Source: Maricaulis sp034670125 (GTDB lineage Bacteria > Pseudomonadota > Alphaproteobacteria > Caulobacterales > Maricaulaceae). From it: a stretch of DNA of 64,000 bases. The stretch covers positions 462,100-526,099 of the forward strand of contig NZ_JAXMOC010000003.1 of the NCBI RefSeq assembly GCF_034670125.1. The letters run 5' to 3'. Both the position numbers and the translations under genes were made by a program. Below, piece by piece: positions 26,970 to 34,805 of the stretch (within the stretch, counting starts at the first letter, position 1; each line of letters begins with the position of its first letter). Under the pieces are notes generated by a model. The model saw nothing but the letters and a program-made list of their open reading frames with translations. It searched no databases and was not told the DNA's origin.

Positions 26970-28113
26970 CGAGAAGAAACCGGATCGTGTTGCCGCCCAT
27001 CACCTGGCCCACTTCATCGGCGCTGAGGCCGGCGGCGAGCAGGCGGTCGGTCAGGACGACATATTCCGAGGCATCGAATGTCGTGGTGACCGTGCCGTCA
27101 TAGTCCGAGCCCAGCGCGACATGGTCGATGCCGACCAGCTCGACCGCCGCCACAATGGCCGCTGCGACGCCAGCCGGGCTGTCGTCGCAGGTGACATCAG
27201 CCCAGAAGCCGATCCCGATCAGCCCGCCGCCGGCGGCGATGCGCTGCATCAGGGCGTCGGGGATGTTGCGCTTGACCTCGCAATGACCGTGCACGCCGGT
27301 ATGGGAGACCACCAGCGGGCTGCTCGTCATAGCCAGCACATCCTCGACCACTTGCGGCGAGGAGTGGGCGACATCGATGATGAGGCCGCGCTCGTCCATG
27401 CGGCGGATCACATCGCGGCCGAAATCCGTCAGCCCGGCATTCGAGACACCGTGGAGCGAGCCGCCGAGCTCATTGTCGAAGAAATGCTGCAGGCCAAGCA
27501 TGCGGTAGCCGGCCTCCCAGAGCACATCGACATTGGCGATGTCGCCTTCCAGCGGATGAGCCCCCTCGGTTTCCAGCAAACCGGCCAGCGCTGTCGGATC
27601 GGTCTCCCGAGCGGCCAGCACCGCTTCCAGGTCGGCGCGATTCCGGACAACCGTGAAACTGTCATCCCGCTCAGCCAGACGGTTCAACCGGTCAGCATGG
27701 TAGACCGCGCGTTCCAGGATCGAACTCCAGGTCCGGATCGGCCAGCGCTGGACAATGGCGAGGGCGGTAATGTCGTCACTGTCAGCGGTATTGCTGTCAT
27801 AGTTCTGGCCCGAGGGCGTCTTGGTGACGCTGGAGAAAACCTGAAGCACCACGCCGCCGGCACGCAGGCGAGGCAGGTCGGTATGACCGCGATCATTCCA
27901 GCGCGTCGGATCACGCATCCACAACAGCATGTCGGAATGAAGGTCGGCGACCGGCAGGGTTGCGTGCAGGGTCTCGGCCTCGGCGCTCGGCGTATAGGGC
28001 GCGTGAGGCCTGACGACATTCATGTCAGCATCAATGCGAGCCGGGAGGATGAAGAAGACAAAACCGCCCGCAACGAGGACAGCCGCCAACAAGATGCCGA
28101 TGAAGATACGCAT
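26953..28113 (-). CDS. Membrane dipeptidase (peptidase family M19)
   Basis: A 386-residue zinc dipeptidase of the renal dipeptidase family. An N-terminal hydrophobic segment (MRIFIGILLAAVLVAGGFVFFI pattern) anchors or exports it. The mature enzyme shows the family metal motifs: DLHSD near residue 60, ETEGAHPL near residue 180, DVAHSS near residue 253, VSHTGVHG and GSDYDGT near residue 350. The ATG at 28113 is preferred because GGGCGGG precedes it; an ATG 11 codons upstream (28146) has no ribosome site but cannot be excluded. Likely acts in the periplasm on small peptides or D-amino-acid dipeptides; substrate unproven. Confidence 0.9.
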   Translation of the reverse strand: MRIFIGILLAAVLVAGGFVFFILPARIDADMNVVRPHAPYTPSAEAETLHATLPVADLHSDMLLWMRDPTRWNDRGHTDLPRLRAGGVVLQVFSSVTKTPSGQNYDSNTADSDDITALAIVQRWPIRTWSSILERAVYHADRLNRLAERDDSFTVVRNRADLEAVLAARETDPTALAGLLETEGAHPLEGDIANVDVLWEAGYRMLGLQHFFDNELGGSLHGVSNAGLTDFGRDVIRRMDERGLIIDVAHSSPQVVEDVLAMTSSPLVVSHTGVHGHCEVKRNIPDALMQRIAAGGGLIGIGFWADVTCDDSPAGVAAAIVAAVELVGIDHVALGSDYDGTVTTTFDASEYVVLTDRLLAAGLSADEVGQVMGGNTIRFLLENLPQ

Positions 28114-28166
28114 GAAGAACCCGCCCGAATGACCCATCAAAGCCATAAACCGGAAAGCCGGACAGC

Positions 28167-28196
28167 AAAAGGGCGGCCGCTTGGCAGCGACCGCCC
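28167..28196 (-). terminator. Intrinsic terminator
   Basis: Minus strand: an 11-bp stem with one T-G wobble (GGGCGGTCGCT / AGCGGCCGCCC, 4-nt loop) followed by TTTT, 21 bases after the stop of the secreted two-domain protein. Confidence 0.8.
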
Positions 28197-28217
28197 ATCC
28201 GCGTGACCCGCGATCGA

Positions 28218-29120
28218 TTACTCGCTGTAAAGCTCGGAAATCGACAGCGTCGCTTCAGTGCCGCCACCCTGGCTGTAGGAGCCGATCCAGATGTCGTAGG
28301 TCCCGGAGGCCGCATTGTTGAAGGTCAGGGCCGGGTTCAAGCCGACATTGCCACCATCATCATTGCAGTGCCAATTGCCGTTCGGATCATTGACCAGGAT
28401 GGTCGTGTCCGAACTGGACGCAGCCGACAGGATCAGCGGCAGCGACCCGGCCGTGAAATTGAGTTCGAAATCCGGAGCTGCAGATACCCAGCCGGCACAA
28501 CCGGACCGAACCGAGTCAGCCCGGTAACCACCACCGGAGATGATGTTCACCCGATAAGGGTCAGGCGTGAATCCGCCGCGCAGGTTGGCCGAGCCGAAAT
28601 TGGCGGACAACGACCAGTCAATGCCCCGGGAGGACGGCTGCGGGGCAGGATCGCCAGCCAGACCGAGTTCGGAAATCGACAGGGTGGCCTGGGCATAATC
28701 GCCTTCCGAATAGGAGCCGACCCAGATGTCATACCGACCGGACGCCGGATTGGAGAAGGTCATGCTCGGATTGAGGCCTTCACCGCTGTCATCATCGCAA
28801 TACCAGCTGGTATCCGGGCCGTTGACGACGAGGGTGGTGTCGGTGTCCGAGACCGCGCCGATGGTCAGGTCGAACATGTTCCCGGCTTCGTAATAGACCG
28901 AGTAATCGGGCGCGTTGGCGATCCAGCCGCGACAGCTGCTCGACAGGTTGCTGGCCCGCAACTGCCCGCCTGACGTCAGGGTGACATTGTGCGGGTCTGG
29001 CGTGAATCCGGAGCTCAGATTGACGGATCCGAACGTCGCCGGCGCCGAGAAATCCTGGGCGATCGCAGGGCTGGCGAGAAGCGCTACTGTGACCACACTT
29101 GCGAAAATTTGGGTTTTCAT
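28218..29120 (-). CDS. Secreted protein with two tandem homologous domains, unknown function
   Basis: A 300-residue exported protein: signal peptide ending in SPAIAQ (around residue 21), then two copies of a ~130-residue domain (about residues 25-150 and 165-300). Each copy shows FGS(V/A)NL..GFTPDP, an SGG segment, a Cys in C.GW, AxSDTDTTxxV, W.CDDD (second Cys), GLNP..TF, ASG.YDIW.GSYS and ends ATLSISEL. One disulfide per domain is likely. The beta-rich pattern resembles pre-peptidase C-terminal-like domains, but I cannot assign a family. Start ATG at 29120 after GGAGGGGG; an adjacent TTG is rejected. Monocistronic with its own terminator. Confidence 0.75.
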   Translation of the reverse strand: MKTQIFASVVTVALLASPAIAQDFSAPATFGSVNLSSGFTPDPHNVTLTSGGQLRASNLSSSCRGWIANAPDYSVYYEAGNMFDLTIGAVSDTDTTLVVNGPDTSWYCDDDSGEGLNPSMTFSNPASGRYDIWVGSYSEGDYAQATLSISELGLAGDPAPQPSSRGIDWSLSANFGSANLRGGFTPDPYRVNIISGGGYRADSVRSGCAGWVSAAPDFELNFTAGSLPLILSAASSSDTTILVNDPNGNWHCNDDGGNVGLNPALTFNNAASGTYDIWIGSYSQGGGTEATLSISELYSE

Positions 29121-29279
29121 CAATTTCCCCCTCCAGACCGTGTGGAACGCCCCTGCGATCCGGCAATCACGTCTGGTCCGGGACAGAATAAGGGATGTTG
29201 CGGCTGAACCCTAGCTGAATGCCGGAATATTCGTATCTTTCTGAAACGACCCCACCGCGATGTTTGACCGGGCTGGCCG

Positions 29280-30143
29280 TCAGGAATGCGGCTCCAGCAG
29301 GATCGTTGCTTCCACAACATTGCCGACGCCATGATAGGTCAGCGATGAAAATGACAGGTCGCGCGCCATGGCGATCCCGCGTCCACGATAGCCGGACTTT
29401 TCACCGTCCGCAGACCTGTACCGCTCATGATCAAATCCGGCGCCCTCATCCTGGACTGTCATCGATATGAGCCGCGTACTGCGCTGAAAAGACAGAGTGA
29501 CCATACGGTCCGAATACTGCGGGTCCTGCAGACGAGCCTCGACCTCCTCCCGCCACGTGCCGGCCATCAGAAGTTCCTGTTTCATGTCGGCATCAATCTC
29601 GAGATTTCCATGCTCGACGGCATTGATCAGCAATTCCTGCAATCCGATCGCGACCAGATCCGAATTGGGGCAGGCATGAGCGATCATGGTCGCGAGATTC
29701 CGGGCCTCGTCCAAGGTTCGCAAGGCAAACTCGCCGCGCAAGATCGTTCCAACCGCGGATCGACGGCGGGCGACCTCCGACTTGAGGCTCATAACCTGAT
29801 CATGGAAGTCCTTGGCCGCTGTGACCACTGACGTCACAGACCCGACGTCGACATCCGCAGACAGCACGAAATCAGCGTGCACATCAGACGCCTTGCCTTT
29901 TGTGATCAGGATAGATTGCTGCGCGCCGGCATTGCGATCCGCAGCCTGCCCGATCGCATCACGATGCGCATCGTCAACGATGACGAGACTGACACATGCA
30001 CCGGCCGGCAGGCTTGCTGTCGTGACGACGGCCTCCCGAAAACGGGTCGCCAGGTCCTTGTGAACAGCGTCCGCGACCGGACTGGCTGCAAGCCGGACCC
30101 AGATCACATCGGTCGGCACGGGTGGTGATATCCGCTCACCCAT
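29280..30143 (-). CDS. HATPase (RsbW-like) kinase with N-terminal degenerate receiver-like region
   Basis: A 287-residue cytoplasmic protein. The C-terminal ~130 residues are a histidine-kinase-like ATPase of the anti-sigma/serine kinase type: N box ELLINAVEHGN near residue 168, G1 box DEGAGF and G2 box GRGIAMA near residue 255. The N-terminal ~120 residues have alternating hydrophobic strands and helices reminiscent of a response-receiver fold (VSLVIVDDA, QQSILITKG) but lack the acidic pair and lysine. A helical linker joins the two parts. It overlaps the REC-PP2C gene by 8 bases and is the last gene of the Hpt-STAS-phosphatase-kinase unit, where it would phosphorylate the STAS protein. Confidence 0.8.
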   Translation of the reverse strand: MGERISPPVPTDVIWVRLAASPVADAVHKDLATRFREAVVTTASLPAGACVSLVIVDDAHRDAIGQAADRNAGAQQSILITKGKASDVHADFVLSADVDVGSVTSVVTAAKDFHDQVMSLKSEVARRRSAVGTILRGEFALRTLDEARNLATMIAHACPNSDLVAIGLQELLINAVEHGNLEIDADMKQELLMAGTWREEVEARLQDPQYSDRMVTLSFQRSTRLISMTVQDEGAGFDHERYRSADGEKSGYRGRGIAMARDLSFSSLTYHGVGNVVEATILLEPHS

Positions 30144-31320
30144 CGCCAGCGACCTCCAACAGCAAAAGCGTCAGATCATCCCGGCGGGTGGCGGCTTCAC
30201 TGTCAAAAACACGCTGGACCAGGGCTTCATGGAAACCGGGGCCGGCCTCCGTTTCCAGGACTGCCCGCACATGTGCGACCAGGTCGGCCGGTTCCAGCGA
30301 CTTCTCCGGCTCGTCGAAATTTTCGTACAAGGCGTCGCTGTAGAAGAATACCCGGTCGCCCGGGGCGATTGGCACGCTGTGTGTTTCATAGCATGCCGCC
30401 TCGGAGCACCCGAGAATAACGCCACAATGGTCAAGTGCCTGCCAGCCGCCCGTCTTCTCAAGCACGAGGGGTGGCGGCGCACCGGCAGCGGCGTATTGAA
30501 TGCAACCGCCAGCGATATCCACAACGCCGTAGAAGGCCGTGGCGAAATGTTCGACCGGAAGTATCTGGCACAGGCCCACATTGAGGGATGTCAGCCACGC
30601 TCCGGGCGTCGATCGGTAATCGACCTGGTCTTCCGCCAGCATGTGTACGCGAAACGCGTTGATGGCGGCAGCCACTCCATGACCGGACAGGTCGACCATG
30701 AAGATGCCGAAGCGCGTCGCGTCGATTTCGAATACCTGCCAGAGATCACCGCCGAGCTGGTTTGACGCCTTGTAGAACGTGGTCAGCCTGGCCTTCCGTG
30801 GCCCGACGATCGCGGCGACCTCGCGCTCGGACTTGAGCAGGGAGACCTGCATGGCCTCCGCGGCTTTCAACTCATCCTGCATGCGACGACGGTAGCCCTG
30901 CAAGCTGTCGATCATTCGCCGGCGCTCGAGATGGAGCCGCGTGCGGGACACCAGTTCATGGGCATGGATGGGTTTGGACACGATATCCGATGCGCCGGCG
31001 TCAAACGCCGTTGCCCGATGATCGGCGTCCTGCAGTCCCGTCTGGATCAGGATCGGCATGGCGAGTGCCAACCGTTCCCGCGCTTCCCGGCACACCTGTA
31101 TTCCGTCTTTTCTCGGCATGACGATATCCAGAATGACCATATCGACAACGCGTCGCTCGAGTATCTCGAGTGCTTCAACGCCGTCTGCGGCAAAGGTCAG
31201 ATTGTTGAAGCCGGCGGCCTGCAGGATCGACCCGATCAGGAGCCGGGACGATTGGAGATCATCAACGACAAGGATGGCGGCAGTATCTTCGGTGCCGGCT
31301 TCGGCGATCGGATCTGCCAT
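30136..31320 (-). CDS. Response receiver-PP2C (RsbU/SpoIIE-type) phosphatase
   Basis: A 394-residue protein with an N-terminal receiver domain (acidic VVDD near residue 20, phospho-acceptor Asp in VILDIVMPRKDG near residue 63, lysine in SKPIHAHEL). A helical linker (residues ~125-165) leads to a SpoIIE-type PP2C serine phosphatase (FMVDLSGHGVAAA near residue 210, FFYSDALYENF, RRDDLTLLLLEV). Phosphorylation of the receiver probably switches dephosphorylation of the STAS protein encoded just upstream. Start ATG at 31320 follows AGGTGG; the frame extends three codons further but without a better site. Domain order matches the first two-thirds of Pseudomonas HsbR. Confidence 0.9.
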   Translation of the reverse strand: MADPIAEAGTEDTAAILVVDDLQSSRLLIGSILQAAGFNNLTFAADGVEALEILERRVVDMVILDIVMPRKDGIQVCREARERLALAMPILIQTGLQDADHRATAFDAGASDIVSKPIHAHELVSRTRLHLERRRMIDSLQGYRRRMQDELKAAEAMQVSLLKSEREVAAIVGPRKARLTTFYKASNQLGGDLWQVFEIDATRFGIFMVDLSGHGVAAAINAFRVHMLAEDQVDYRSTPGAWLTSLNVGLCQILPVEHFATAFYGVVDIAGGCIQYAAAGAPPPLVLEKTGGWQALDHCGVILGCSEAACYETHSVPIAPGDRVFFYSDALYENFDEPEKSLEPADLVAHVRAVLETEAGPGFHEALVQRVFDSEAATRRDDLTLLLLEVAGDG

Positions 31321-31335
31321 GCCGCCCACCTGCCC

Positions 31336-31638
31336 CTATTCGACCGGAATAAGCTGGTCGATCTTGGACAACTCGACCACCTTGGCGACGTGTCCCTTAA
31401 CTCCCGAAAGACACAGGAACTTGCCGGACTTGGCAGCCTTGTCCTTGGCCAGCAAAAGCATGCCGATGCCAGCCGAGTCGATCATCTTGGTGGTCGCGAG
31501 CGAAAGCTCGACAGCCGCTTCCTGGCAATCAGCGATCTCACTGACAACACGCCGGAAAGCCTCGTGATCGTCAAAGGTGAGCATGCCTGAAATCGACACG
31601 ACCAACCGGCCATCACGGACGTCACTTCGGTAGTCCAT
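31336..31638 (-). CDS. STAS-domain anti-sigma factor antagonist
   Basis: A 100-residue single STAS domain. The serine that a partner kinase would phosphorylate is in KMIDSAGIGML (around residue 56). The ATG at 31638 is chosen because the ribosome site CAGGAG lies 6 bases before it; the ATG two codons upstream (31644) touches the site directly and is unlikely to be used. It sits between the Hpt gene and its presumed phosphatase, 15 bases from the latter. It presumably acts like RsbV or HsbA, passing signal to an anti-sigma factor or another partner; the final target is not encoded nearby. Confidence 0.88.
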   Translation of the reverse strand: MDYRSDVRDGRLVVSISGMLTFDDHEAFRRVVSEIADCQEAAVELSLATTKMIDSAGIGMLLLAKDKAAKSGKFLCLSGVKGHVAKVVELSKIDQLIPVE

Positions 31639-31682
31639 CTTCATCTCCTGTTGCAGTCACCCGACGATACAGCCCCGTCAAA

Positions 31683-32018
31683 TCAGGATGCGGCCTCAAG
31701 GCGCGCAATGGAGATGTCGAGGATTGCATCGAGGTCGGAACCCGGATCCGTCGCTTCGCGCTCCAGCTCGCCAGCGATCGCGCCCAACCGGACCAGGCCG
31801 ATATTGGACGCCGCCCCTTTCAGCGCATGCGCCGACGCTCGAGCGTCGGCGAGGTCAGACCGCGCGAATGCGTCGTGATAGGCTTGGGTCAGGGAGCGGA
31901 GGTCAGTGACAAACTGCGATCGCATGCCTGAAAACGCATACATTCCAACAGCATCAACCAAGTTCCGGATGATTGCCGGGTCGATCTCCGGGTATTCGTT
32001 CCAGTCGCTCAAGACCAC
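31683..32018 (-). CDS. Histidine phosphotransfer (Hpt) protein
   Basis: A stand-alone Hpt domain of 111 residues with the phospho-accepting histidine in HALKGAASNIG (around residue 64), within a four-helix pattern. It would relay phosphate between a sensor kinase elsewhere and the receiver of the phosphatase two genes downstream. The start is a GTG at 32018; a TTG two codons later (32012) has better spacing to GAGGGAGAG, so the first residue is uncertain. First gene of the four-gene module. Confidence 0.85.
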   Translation of the reverse strand: MVLSDWNEYPEIDPAIIRNLVDAVGMYAFSGMRSQFVTDLRSLTQAYHDAFARSDLADARASAHALKGAASNIGLVRLGAIAGELEREATDPGSDLDAILDISIARLEAAS

Positions 32019-32153
32019 TCTCCCTCAAGTCTGCCGCCCGGGCTCAATCAACACGAAAGCGGTCGCCCTTGACCATATAGCGCTGTTTGTTACCGGATTC
32101 ACATCCCGCGCCGCCGGGCAACTTCAGCCTCGACATTGCAGGCTGGGCAGTCA

Positions 32154-33197
32154 TCAGCCAGCGGGCGCGCCGGAGGAGTCACGCACCACGATTTCCGACC
32201 GGATTTCACGCTGGGCCGCGGCATCCGCGTCACCGTCGAGATGACTGGCCAGTAACTCGATGGCATTGCTCGACATGTCGGAAATCGGCTGCCGCACAGT
32301 TGTCAATTGCGGCCAGATCGCCGTGGCCATCGGGGTGTCGTCGAACCCGACGACCGTCAGGTCACGCGGGACATCCAGCCCGTGCCTGTGTGCGAGCGCG
32401 ATCACCGCAACCGCCATGTCGTCATTGGACGCGAAAATGGCGCTCGGCCGATCATCGCGGGAAAGGAGCGTTTCGGCGGCTTCCAGGCCGGACTTGTAGG
32501 TGACTTCCCCCGCGACCAGGAGTTCGGGATCGCTTTCCAATCCATGGGCCGCCAGCGCCTCCAGATGACCGGCGCAGCGTTCACGACTTGCCCCATGTTC
32601 TTTCGGACCGCGCACAAATCCGATCCTCGAATGCCCGAGATCGATCAGGTACTCGGTCATCCGCCGCGCGGCCGCCCGGTCATCCGTGAGAATGCAGGGC
32701 GAACGATCTAGATCCGTATCGGGCGCAATACGGACGCAGGGAATGCCGGCCTCGGCAACAGCGGCCAGTACATCGGCATTGTCGCAAACCGGGGGCGGCA
32801 TGATTATGCCGTCAAAGCTGGACGTTCGCAGCATGCTGGAAATCTGGCTGGCCCAGTCCGCGCCGGAGGCGTCACAGTTTTCCAGCACGAGATGGTAGCC
32901 CGACGCCCTGCAGCGGTTCAGGGCGCCGATCAGTAACTCGCTGATATAGCCCGCGCTGGGATTATCGTAGAGCAGGCCGATGAAATAGGCGTTCGCACGG
33001 GCCAGGTTTCGGGCCGAAAGATTGGGCCGGTAGTTGAGATCACGGATCGCCAACTGAACACGCTCGCGCGTTGCCGGGCGGACATTCGGCTCCGCGTTAA
33101 GCACGCGGGACACCGTCATTGCGGAGACACCGGCCGCGCTCGCCACGTCCTTGATGGTCGCTCCGGACTGTTTGTTAGCCCGCGTTTTCACACTCAT
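32154..33197 (-). CDS. LacI-family transcriptional regulator
   Basis: A 347-residue repressor-type protein. The N-terminal helix-turn-helix reads TIKDVASAAGVSAMTVSRVL (residues ~13-32), followed by the hinge region NYRPNLSARNLA and a periplasmic-binding-protein-like effector domain with the family-typical ending VVGFDDTPMA...L-TVRQP. The ATG at 33197 (MSVKTRANKQ) is used; the longer frame adds 24 residues without domain support. No sugar gene is adjacent, so target and ligand are unknown. It lies upstream of the Hpt gene on the same strand with a 135-base gap, and is probably a separate unit. Confidence 0.9.
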   Translation of the reverse strand: MSVKTRANKQSGATIKDVASAAGVSAMTVSRVLNAEPNVRPATRERVQLAIRDLNYRPNLSARNLARANAYFIGLLYDNPSAGYISELLIGALNRCRASGYHLVLENCDASGADWASQISSMLRTSSFDGIIMPPPVCDNADVLAAVAEAGIPCVRIAPDTDLDRSPCILTDDRAAARRMTEYLIDLGHSRIGFVRGPKEHGASRERCAGHLEALAAHGLESDPELLVAGEVTYKSGLEAAETLLSRDDRPSAIFASNDDMAVAVIALAHRHGLDVPRDLTVVGFDDTPMATAIWPQLTTVRQPISDMSSNAIELLASHLDGDADAAAQREIRSEIVVRDSSGAPAG

Positions 33198-33317
33198 GCT
33201 GACCGTCACCCCGGCACCTGACGAAATCACGTGATGCGGGATGGTAGCGCAAACGCTCGCGCCCCGCACCCGCCTTCGTCATTCGCTCCGGGGCAGGCCG
33301 GCCAAGGCCCCCCTGCA

Positions 33318-34001
33318 TCAAAGCCCGGTAAAGGTCTGAAATGCTGTCAAAAGCGGATTGCCGAACCTGAGCTTGCCGCGGGTCAGCGCCAGACAGACAC
33401 ACTCGCCGTCCATTCCGATACGAATATCGTGCGCGATGTCTTCGTGGGCTTCTTCGACATCACCGCGCCGGTATTCCTGGTCGCCATCCCAGAAACTGCC
33501 CTTCAACACCAGGGTCAATTCGGAGCCAGAATGACCATGATGCGGAATGGAGACCCCCGGTTGCGCCTTGAGCAACCAGAGTCGCGTTCCGTCCTTGCCG
33601 CGCCACAATATTGACTTGCGCAGGCCCGGGCCGAGAAATTCCCATTTCATCCGGGCCGACGAGCCGGCGAGATACCGGGCGAGGGCTGGCGGAAGGTCGA
33701 CGCCGTCGAGCGCGGCCGGAACAGCCGTCGCTTCAGCCGACCCGGGGTCGCCCAAGTCGCGACCATCATCCTGATCCAGCATATCCAAAAGCTCATCCGC
33801 GCTGAAGGGCAAGGCCTCACCAACCGGCATGCGATCAAGCAGCAGACCGCCAATCCGGTCCAGCCCGGCGACGCGATCCTGCGCGTCGGCATTCAACTCG
33901 ACATGTGACTGGACAAGCACGGTTTCAGCTTCGCTCGCCAGACTGCCGGCGGCGTAGCCCAGATACCAGGCATCATCGAGCACGTGACCACGTTGGGTCA
34001 T
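33318..34001 (-). CDS. chrR: ChrR-like anti-sigma factor (cupin), CxxC-less
   Basis: A 227-residue protein overlapping the ECF sigma stop (ATGA), the classical position for its anti-sigma. In Rhodobacter ChrR the N-terminal sigma-binding domain holds zinc through His6, His31, Cys35 and Cys38. Here His6 and a His at residue 33 are kept, but the expected HxxxCxxC is HVELNADA, with both cysteines gone. The C-terminal cupin keeps its metal ligands (HHGHSGSELT near residue 150 and EEAHEDIAHD near residue 182). It should sequester the sigma factor until an oxidative signal, but zinc binding in the N-terminal domain must differ. Start follows the upstream gene overlap. Confidence 0.88.
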   Translation of the reverse strand: MTQRGHVLDDAWYLGYAAGSLASEAETVLVQSHVELNADAQDRVAGLDRIGGLLLDRMPVGEALPFSADELLDMLDQDDGRDLGDPGSAEATAVPAALDGVDLPPALARYLAGSSARMKWEFLGPGLRKSILWRGKDGTRLWLLKAQPGVSIPHHGHSGSELTLVLKGSFWDGDQEYRRGDVEEAHEDIAHDIRIGMDGECVCLALTRGKLRFGNPLLTAFQTFTGL

Positions 34002-34582
34002 ACCAATTCTCCAAGGGAAGTCTTCAGCTTGCCAAGGGCAAGCCGTATGCGTGATTTGACAGTACCGAGCGGCAAATTCAGTCGCTCGGCGATTTCGCTG
34101 TGGGTCAGGCCTTCGGTAAAGGCGAGCTCCACCACCTGCCGCTGATCGGCAGAGAGACTCTCCAAGGCCACACCGACACTGTCGGCCGCCTCGGCTTGTT
34201 CGCACAGATCGTCCGCAGCCGCCGCCGGGACAGGCTGGAGAGACGGGTCGGTCTCGTCCATGCGGCTGGCGCGCTGGGTCTTTCGATACTGATCAATGTG
34301 CTGATTGCGGGCGATCGTGTAGATCCAGGTCGACGCCGCCGCCCGCGACGGGTCGAAACTCGACGCCCGGCGCCAGATCGTCAACATGACGTCTTGGGTC
34401 AGATCATCAGCCATGGCCGGAACAACGCGCCGCTGGATCAGAAACGCCCGTATTCTCGGGCCGAAATGATCAAAGAGTGCCCGGAACGCCGACCGGTCCT
34501 GTGACTGGCCCACCCGCACAAGCAGGTCGGACAGCTCCTGACTCTCAACCGTCGGGGCAGGGCGGTCATTCAGATCCGTCAT
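33998..34582 (-). CDS. rpoE: ECF RNA polymerase sigma factor (RpoE/ECF11-like)
   Basis: A 194-residue ECF sigma factor. Region 2 is visible in FRALFDHFGPRIRAFLI ... DDLTQDVMLTIWRRA and STWIYTIARNQHIDQYR. Region 4 is in LSADQRQVVELAF ... LTHSEIAERLNLPLGTVKSRI. The ATG at 34582 (MTDLNDRP) is used; the longer frame adds 35 residues with no homology expected. Coupling to a ChrR-like anti-sigma and a divergent amine oxidase-DUF1365-cfaA operon matches the singlet-oxygen-responsive RpoE system of Rhodobacter sphaeroides. The promoter upstream looks self-recognised (autoregulation). Confidence 0.93.
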   Translation of the reverse strand: MTDLNDRPAPTVESQELSDLLVRVGQSQDRSAFRALFDHFGPRIRAFLIQRRVVPAMADDLTQDVMLTIWRRASSFDPSRAAASTWIYTIARNQHIDQYRKTQRASRMDETDPSLQPVPAAAADDLCEQAEAADSVGVALESLSADQRQVVELAFTEGLTHSEIAERLNLPLGTVKSRIRLALGKLKTSLGELV

Positions 34583-34658
34583 ATGTCCCTTTCCCGGGCC
34601 GAGTACTCGGCACCAGGCCGGACGATTGGATGTCTGAACCATAGCGTACATGTGGAGG

Positions 34659-34686
34659 GATACGAAAGCGCCAGTGATCTGGATCA
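34659..34686 (-). promoter_or_regulatory. ECF-type promoter of the sigma/anti-sigma operon
   Basis: Minus strand: -35 TGATCC (34686-34681), 16-base spacer, -10 CGTATC (34664-34659), about 77 bases before the sigma factor ATG. The -35 equals that reported for the RpoE/ChrR regulon of Rhodobacter. Confidence 0.7.
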
Positions 34687-34733
34687 TTCATCGCCGTCAC
34701 ATAAGTCAGATCGTCGCATTCGGCGCAGGGCAG

Positions 34734-34761
34734 TGATCCGATCGGGCCGTGTCGACGTACT
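34734..34761 (+). promoter_or_regulatory. ECF-type promoter of the amine oxidase-DUF1365-cfaA operon
   Basis: Plus strand: -35 TGATCC (34734-34739), 16-base spacer, -10 CGTACT (34756-34761), about 45 bases before the ATG at 34806. Identical architecture to the divergent promoter 48 bases away. Confidence 0.7.
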
Positions 34762-34805
34762 CTTTATTCATTCCGACGCGAAGCCATCCACCGACAGGAA
34801 CGCCC

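Noticed and set aside
27121..28206. 361-codon plus-strand frame opposite the dipeptidase
   Set aside because: Antisense shadow of a clear M19 enzyme; no motifs of its own.
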